The notes below the pieces were generated by a model. That model was not told the origin of the DNA, did not search any database, and saw only the letters and a program-made list of their open reading frames with translations. Position numbers and translations under genes: made by a program. From positions 1 through 10,354 of the forward strand of contig CAJUIE010000053.1 of the NCBI GenBank assembly GCA_910586375.1: 10,354 nt of DNA, given 5' to 3'. The stretch's first letter is position 1, and each line of letters opens with the position of its first letter. This stretch comes from an uncultured Alistipes sp. GTDB taxonomy: Bacteria; Bacteroidota; Bacteroidia; Bacteroidales; Rikenellaceae. Shown piece by piece: positions 6,904 to 10,354 of this stretch.

Positions 6904-7664
6904 GTATCTCCCTGAGCCATATCACCCTCGCCTACGGGTCGCGTATACTGCTGCACAACGCCTCCGCAGAACTTCCGCCCGCCACGCTGACGGCCCTTAT
7001 TGGCCGTAACGGAACCGGTAAAAGCACTCTGCTACGAGCTATTGCCGGGCTGGGCAGTCCGGCCTCGGGCGACATACGGCTTTGCGGAACACCTCTCACT
7101 GAGCTATCCTCCCAGCGTCTGGCTACGACCGTCTCCTGGGTCTCCACAGAAAAAACACGCATCGCCGGGCTGACATGCCAGGAACTGGTAGCGCTGGGCC
7201 GGGCTCCCTACACGGACTGGACAGGCCGTCTGCGCGCCACAGACCGCACAGCGGTTCATCGTGCTTTGGAGACTGTGAAAATGGCCGATTTCGCCGCTAA
7301 AACGATGGAAACCCTCTCCGACGGCGAGTGTCAACGCATCATGATCGCCCGGGCGCTGGCTCAGGATACTCCCGTAATTCTGCTTGACGAGCCGACGGCA
7401 TTTCTTGACCTGCCCAACCGCTACGCCACAGCGGCCCTGCTGGCCCATCTGGCGCACAACGACGGCAAGTGCATCCTCTTTTCGACCCACGACCTGGACA
7501 TCGCCCTTGCTCTATGCGACTCGGTTCTGCTGCTCGACCCGCCGCATCTGCACCATCTCCCCGCAGCCGACCTGACCTCCAATGACCTGCTGGACCGGCT
7601 TCTATCAGACTCTGATACTATTTTCTCCCCGGCAATCCGGCAATTCTGGCAGCATAAAAAATAA
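6900..7664 (+). CDS. ABC transporter ATP-binding protein (FecE/BtuD-type)
   Basis: This 254-residue cytoplasmic ATPase powers the FecCD-type importer. Motifs in order are A-loop Tyr12, Walker A GRNGTGKST (35-43), signature LSDGE (139-143), Walker B VILLDEP with Asp163 and Glu164, D-loop FLD, and H-loop STHD with His197. The Q-loop position, usually VPQ, reads VST with Thr83, and the following TEKTRIAGLT resembles the version I recall from other Bacteroidetes transporters of this type. The start overlaps the permease stop as ATGA. No convincing hairpin terminator follows; the next 30 nt contain T-rich runs and then the tRNA-Glu promoter. Confidence 0.95.
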   Translation: MSISLSHITLAYGSRILLHNASAELPPATLTALIGRNGTGKSTLLRAIAGLGSPASGDIRLCGTPLTELSSQRLATTVSWVSTEKTRIAGLTCQELVALGRAPYTDWTGRLRATDRTAVHRALETVKMADFAAKTMETLSDGECQRIMIARALAQDTPVILLDEPTAFLDLPNRYATAALLAHLAHNDGKCILFSTHDLDIALALCDSVLLLDPPHLHHLPAADLTSNDLLDRLLSDSDTIFSPAIRQFWQHKK

Positions 7665-7691
7665 CCTTCGCAACATTTTTCGCACTTTTTT

Positions 7692-7721
7692 TTGCACGAG
7701 ACACTTTTTTGTTTACCTTTG
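7692..7721 (+). promoter_or_regulatory. Promoter of tRNA-Glu (and possibly rpsT)
   Basis: TTG (7692-7694), 19 nt, then TACCTTTG (7714-7721), a perfect match to the Bacteroidetes consensus. The predicted start is near 7727, giving a tRNA leader of about 48 nt. Confidence 0.75.
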
Positions 7722-7736
7722 CACCGCTAAAGCGCC

Positions 7737-7760
7737 CCGTTCTACCCCCTCCCAGAACGG
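7737..7760 (+). other. Hairpin in the tRNA-Glu leader
   Basis: CCGTTCT (7737-7743) and AGAACGG (7754-7760) form a perfect 7-bp stem around a C-rich 10-nt loop, 14 nt before the mature tRNA. No T run follows. It may protect or present the precursor for processing, or may be incidental. Confidence 0.5.
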
Positions 7761-7774
7761 AGCAATAGTGGTAA

Positions 7775-7846
7775 GGCCCATTCGTCTATCGGTTAGGACG
7801 CAAGATTTTCATTCTTGAAAGAGCAGTTCGATTCTGCTATGGGCTA
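7775..7846 (+). tRNA. tRNA-Glu (anticodon TTC)
   Basis: A 72-nt cloverleaf: acceptor GGCCCAT/ATGGGCT (one G-U at the end) with discriminator A, D arm GTCT/GGAC, anticodon stem CAAGA/TCTTG with loop TTTTCAT, variable loop AAAG, and T arm AGCAG/CTGCT with TTCGATT. Anticodon TTC reads GAA and GAG. CCA is not encoded. A G9 tract starts 7 nt after the 3' end and no hairpin terminator is evident, so transcription may continue into rpsT. Confidence 0.94.
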
Positions 7847-7852
7847 CAGAGA

Positions 7853-7861
7853 GGGGGGGGG
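7853..7861 (+). repeat. G9 homopolymer tract after tRNA-Glu
   Basis: Nine G in a row, 7 nt past the tRNA. The following 150 nt before rpsT show no clear TAnnTTTG promoter and no further structure I can support; the last 30 nt are A-rich, typical of a Bacteroidetes translation-initiation region. Confidence 0.6.
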
Positions 7862-8011
7862 AAGCCGGAGGGCAGAGTAACCCGCGCGAAGCGAGAAAGG
7901 GCCAGGAAGTACGAAATAAGGACCAAAGAGAATCCGACAGAACCAGAGTGCTTCCGTTCTTTATCCCCTGCAAAGAAATATACGAAAAGAAAAATAAAAA
8001 CTCAACGAACT

Positions 8012-8263
8012 ATGGCAAACCATAAGTCTTCGAAGAAACGAATTCGTCAAACTGCAACCAAGCGTGCACACAACCGTCTGTTTCATAAGACGGCCCGCAA
8101 TGCCGTGAAGGCCCTGCGCATGACGAGCGAGAAGAGCGCCGCAGAAACTCTCCTCCCTAAAGTCACATCCATGCTTGACAAGCTGGCTAAGCACAACATC
8201 ATGCATAAAAACAAGGCTGCCAACCTCAAGAGCGCCCTTCAGCTGCACGTCAACGCCCTCTAA
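8012..8263 (+). CDS. rpsT: 30S ribosomal protein S20
   Basis: S20 is a small basic protein that binds 16S rRNA early in 30S assembly. The 83-residue product starts MANHKSSKKRIRQ and continues through TKRAHNRLFHKTARNAVK and the C-terminal helix ending in NKAANLKSALQLHVNAL, all typical of the family and of normal length. The ATG follows an A-rich stretch without a Shine-Dalgarno sequence. No promoter was found between tRNA-Glu and this gene, so it may be co-transcribed from 7692-7721. A strong terminator lies 85 nt after the stop, beyond a G7 tract. Confidence 0.97.
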   Translation: MANHKSSKKRIRQTATKRAHNRLFHKTARNAVKALRMTSEKSAAETLLPKVTSMLDKLAKHNIMHKNKAANLKSALQLHVNAL

Positions 8264-8271
8264 AGGTCATA

Positions 8272-8278
8272 GGGGGGG
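8272..8278 (+). repeat. G7 homopolymer tract after rpsT
   Basis: Seven G in a row, followed by AGGGAGAG, 8 nt after the rpsT stop. It resembles the three G9 tracts elsewhere in the window in position and strand, and lies inside the transcribed 3' region of rpsT. Confidence 0.5.
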
Positions 8279-8348
8279 AGGGAGAGCTGCGGCAGAGAGC
8301 CTGAAAGTCAGAAAATCCCGAAGTCACCACCCCGATTTACAAATATTC

Positions 8349-8381
8349 AAAAGCCGCGCCCACTAATGGGAGCGGCTTTTT
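8349..8381 (+). terminator. Rho-independent terminator of rpsT
   Basis: AAAAGCCGC (8349-8357) pairs with GCGGCTTTT (8372-8380). Inside, CCCA and TGGG extend the stem past one G-A mismatch to a CTAA loop. Five T follow (8377-8381). It lies 15 nt upstream of lectin fragment 2, so rpsT transcription should not read into that fragment. Confidence 0.88.
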
Positions 8382-8395
8382 CGTTGTATACAAGC

Positions 8396-8668
8396 CTGCC
8401 AGCTCCCGCTTCGGGTTTCCGCCGCAGCCATTCCGGCGCCCTGAACTATGTGGGCACGTACGGTTACACCTGGAGCAGTTCGCCTGACTCGGCATCGAAC
8501 GTGCTCGGGTCAAGCCTGGACTTCTACAGTTCCCTCGTGTACCCCGAGAACAACAGCGGTCATGCAACCAGTTTCCCCGTTCGCTGCGTGCAGCTCAGAC
8601 CGTATTTTGCGACTAATTCCGGCGAAACCGGGCGAGCAGCAGCCCCCGGATGCGGAGGCTCAAATTAG
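8396..8668 (+). pseudogene. Fragment of a FISUMP/C-type-lectin-like domain resembling a DGR variable region (copy 2)
   Basis: The frame encodes LPAPASGFRRSHSGALNYVG, then GYTWSSSP, LDFYSSLVYPEN and FPVRCVQ, the C-terminal portion of the same domain as copy 1. The conserved PVRCVQ end is intact here. The only in-frame ATG (8366) lies inside the rpsT terminator hairpin and leaves no room for the rest of the domain, so a normal start is unlikely. Past the homology the frame runs through a 20-mer repeat (8642-8661) to a TAG at 8666 that overlaps the next repeat. Codon comparison with copy 1 shows differences concentrated in the first two bases of NNC/NNT codons. It lies between rpsT and adk, which converge on it. 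I infer an orphan or relic DGR variable region; an independent gene is unlikely but not excluded. Confidence 0.7.
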
Positions 8669-8708
8669 ATTCTTCGTCGCCTACGGCTCCTCAGGAGGCA
8701 GGATGACA
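8642..8708 (+). repeat. Composite repeat between lectin fragment 2 and adk
   Basis: GCCCCCGGATGCGGAGGCTC (8642-8661) is the reverse complement of 4228-4247 with one mismatch. It is followed by a unit (8667-8708) that starts AGATTCTTCGTCGCC, contains the palindrome CTCCTCAGGAG and ends GGATGACA, a longer relative of 4275-4304. It stops 6 nt before the adk stop codon, so on the minus strand it is the first structure after adk and could end or stabilise that transcript, though there is no T run. Confidence 0.55.
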
Positions 8709-8714
8709 AAGCGG

Positions 8715-9293
8715 CTATTTCTTCAGTCCGTCGATTACCGCAACGATACGTTCGAAAACCTCCTCCATCGTCCCCATTCCATCCACGACGGCATATTTAC
8801 CCTGAGCCGCATAAAAATCCGATACTACAGCCGTCTGGGCCCGATAAACCTCCAGACGTCCGCGTACCACCTCTTCCGAGGCATCGTCCGTACGTCCGGA
8901 CTCCTTGCCCCGCAGCAGGATGCGCCGCACCAACTCCTCCTCGGGAACCTGAATATCAATCATAACGTCAACCTTCAGACCATGCCCGGTCAACATTCCG
9001 TCGAAGGCCTCAGCCTGCACCGTCGTGCGGGGAAAACCGTCGAAAATACACCCCGCGCCCTCCTTGTGGGTCACCACATAATCGCCGATCATACCGATGA
9101 CAACTTCGTCGGGCACCAATTTCCCCTGTGCTATACAAGTTTCCATACTGCGGCCCAGCTCCGTGCCGCGGCGTATATGCTCGCGAATCACCTCTCCCGT
9201 CGAAACATGATCGATTCCATAATGATCCCTCAACCGCTGGGCCTGCGTTCCCTTGCCACAGCCCGGAGCACCGAATAAAACGATATTTTTCAT
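8715..9293 (-). CDS. adk: Adenylate kinase
   Basis: Adk interconverts ATP + AMP and 2 ADP in the cytoplasm and sets the adenylate energy balance. The 192-residue product has the P-loop GAPGCGKGT (8-16), the AMP-binding STGEVIR block (31-37), DGFPRT (85-90), and a short lid region with RGKESGRTDDASEEVVRGR. No Cys-based zinc lid is present, so this is the short-lid type that is common in Bacteroidetes. The ATG at 9293 opens directly into the first beta strand and lies about 24 nt after the predicted transcript start. It is divergent from thiL. The stop codon is 6 nt from a dispersed repeat, and no classic terminator is visible. Confidence 0.97.
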   Translation of the reverse strand: MKNIVLFGAPGCGKGTQAQRLRDHYGIDHVSTGEVIREHIRRGTELGRSMETCIAQGKLVPDEVVIGMIGDYVVTHKEGAGCIFDGFPRTTVQAEAFDGMLTGHGLKVDVMIDIQVPEEELVRRILLRGKESGRTDDASEEVVRGRLEVYRAQTAVVSDFYAAQGKYAVVDGMGTMEEVFERIVAVIDGLKK

Positions 9294-9322
9294 AACGAAA
9301 ACCCTTTTTCGGATTGACGCGG

Positions 9323-9354
9323 CAAAAATACATTATTTTTTTGGTATCCGGCAA
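9323..9354 (-). promoter_or_regulatory. Promoter of adk
   Basis: On the minus strand TTTG in ATCTTTGCC (TTG at 9354-9352), 21 nt, then TATTTTTG (9330-9323), a perfect -7 match. Its upstream element lies inside the spacer of the divergent thiL promoter. Confidence 0.7.
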
Positions 9355-9370
9355 AGATTCGTTAATTTTG
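9341..9370 (+). promoter_or_regulatory. Promoter of thiL
   Basis: TTG (9341-9343), 19 nt, then TAATTTTG (9363-9370), a perfect consensus match. The predicted start near 9376 gives a leader of about 60 nt. It overlaps the adk promoter over 9341-9354. No THI-box riboswitch was recognised in the leader. Confidence 0.7.
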
Positions 9371-9435
9371 TAAAAAATTTTAAGATTCCAATTTCCTGAC
9401 CAGGTTCCGAATCGGAATAACAGTACCGCAACGAC

Positions 9436-10354
9436 ATGGCACAACAAAAAAAACGCACCGAGATCGCCGAGCTGGGTCAGTTCGGACTCATCGACCTGCT
9501 GACGGCGGATTTTACGCCTCACAATGCCTCGACCTGCTCGGTCATTGGCGACGATGCCGCCATTGTCGAAGTGCCCGAAGGCGAAGTCATGCTCTGCACG
9601 ACCGACTCGTTTTTCGAAGGTGTCGATTTCGACCTCACCTATTTCCCACTCAAGCACTTAGGCTATAAGGTCGTAGCGGCGGGTCTGAGCGATCTGGCTG
9701 CCATGAACGCCACCCCGTCGCAGATCGTCATTTCGCTGGGTGTGTCGTCCAAACTGCCCGTGGAGGCTCTGCAAGACCTCTACGAAGGCATTCGTTTCGC
9801 CTGCCGCGAGCAGGAAATCGACCTCGTAGGCGGCGATACGCGCGCCTCGATGACCGGGCTGGTGGTCTCCGTCACCGCCCTGGGACACGCCCCCAAAGAG
9901 CGTATCGTCCACCGCGCGGGAGCACAGCTCCACGACCTGATCTGCATCACGGGCAACCCCGGCGCTGCATTCATGGGTTTGCAGCTGCTTGAACGTGAAA
10001 AACGGGTGCTGGCCGACGTTGCCAACCCCGAACCACAGTTCGCGGGCTACGAATACCTGCTCGAAAAATACCTCAAACCCCGGCCTCGCACCGACATTAT
10101 AGCCACATTGGCCGAAGAGAATATCCTCCCGACAGCCATGATCGATCTCTCGGACGGTTTGGCAAGCGACCTCATGCAACTCTGCAAAGCCTCCGGATGC
10201 GGAGCCCGGATCTACCTCGACCGCATTCCCATTGCCCAGCAGACCAATCGTCTGGCCGAAGAAATGCACCTCGACCCCGTTATGGCGGCACTCAACGGTG
10301 GCGAGGACTACGAACTGCTCTTCACCGTGCCGCTCTCCATGCAGGAGCAGGTCA
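9436..10354 (+). CDS. thiL: Thiamine-monophosphate kinase (3' end outside window)
   Basis: ThiL phosphorylates thiamine monophosphate with ATP to give thiamine diphosphate, the active cofactor. The 306 residues in view cover most of a usual 325-350 and are uninterrupted to the window edge. Motifs in order are VIGDDAAIV (36-44), TTDSFFEGVDF (55-65), VGGDT with GGDT at 132-135, IDLSDGLASDL (236 on) and GGEDYELLF (288 on), the metal- and nucleotide-binding signatures of the PurM-like fold. The usual GVHF motif reads GVDF here, with Asp64 in the His position. The ATG at 9436 is preceded by ACGAC and has no Shine-Dalgarno sequence. It stands alone, divergent from adk; no other thiamine genes are visible. 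Confidence 0.95.
   Translation, partial: MAQQKKRTEIAELGQFGLIDLLTADFTPHNASTCSVIGDDAAIVEVPEGEVMLCTTDSFFEGVDFDLTYFPLKHLGYKVVAAGLSDLAAMNATPSQIVISLGVSSKLPVEALQDLYEGIRFACREQEIDLVGGDTRASMTGLVVSVTALGHAPKERIVHRAGAQLHDLICITGNPGAAFMGLQLLEREKRVLADVANPEPQFAGYEYLLEKYLKPRPRTDIIATLAEENILPTAMIDLSDGLASDLMQLCKASGCGARIYLDRIPIAQQTNRLAEEMHLDPVMAALNGGEDYELLFTVPLSMQEQV

Noticed and set aside
8366..8395. Possible start codon for lectin fragment 2
   Set aside because: The ATG is inside the loop and stem of the rpsT terminator, with no promoter and only ten codons before the domain homology, so it is not a convincing gene start.
3773..8714. DGR reverse transcriptase, accessory protein or template repeat
   Set aside because: All substantial frames in this stretch belong to the transporter operon, rpsT and adk, and no reverse-transcriptase motif was seen. 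The mutagenic machinery, if any, lies elsewhere.
8448..9278. Plus-strand open frame of 276 codons opposite adk
   Set aside because: It joins a different frame of the lectin fragment to the antisense of adk. Adk is unmistakable on the other strand.
1..10354. CRISPR array, insertion sequence or prophage genes
   Set aside because: No regularly spaced direct repeats, transposase or integrase frames, or phage structural genes were seen.

Overview
The window looks like a chromosomal stretch from a GC-rich member of the Bacteroidales, probably Alistipes or another Rikenellaceae. The reasons are the Bacteroidetes-type protein variants (short-lid Adk, a TatA/TatC pair with no TatB, a Bacteroidetes-style FecCD transporter), A-rich start contexts without Shine-Dalgarno sequences, and repeated matches to the Bacteroidetes promoter (TTG, 19-21 nt, TAnnTTTG). 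The genus is an inference.

Layout. Positions 2-844 hold the 3' part of nadB (L-aspartate oxidase), followed by a G9 tract and a hairpin, then prfC (release factor 3, 946-2529). prfC meets the minus-strand tatA-tatC operon (3772-2625) tail to tail across a shared terminator. From 3773 to 4370 there is no intact gene. That stretch holds the tatA promoter, a startless fragment of a C-type-lectin/FISUMP-like domain, GC-rich small palindromes and a dispersed hairpin repeat, ending at the terminator of a minus-strand tRNA-Pro(GGG). Next comes a tight three-gene operon (4730-7664) for a FecCD-type ABC importer: lipoprotein binding protein, permease, ATPase. Its substrate is probably a siderophore, haem or cobamide. 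tRNA-Glu(TTC) and rpsT (S20) follow. A second lectin-domain fragment (8396-8668) sits between rpsT and the convergent adk. adk and thiL (cut by the window end) diverge from interleaved promoters.

Most of the window is housekeeping: NAD and thiamine-diphosphate synthesis, translation, adenylate balance, protein export and metal-chelate uptake. The unusual part is the pair of intergenic lectin-domain fragments. They align without gaps over 63 codons. Of 34 differing codons, 23 keep an identical third base C or T and change only in the first two positions. This is the pattern left by adenine-directed mutagenesis of AAY codons in diversity-generating retroelements (DGRs). I read them as orphan or relic DGR variable regions in a shared repeat context. 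No reverse transcriptase or template repeat lies in the window, so whether they are still active cannot be judged here.
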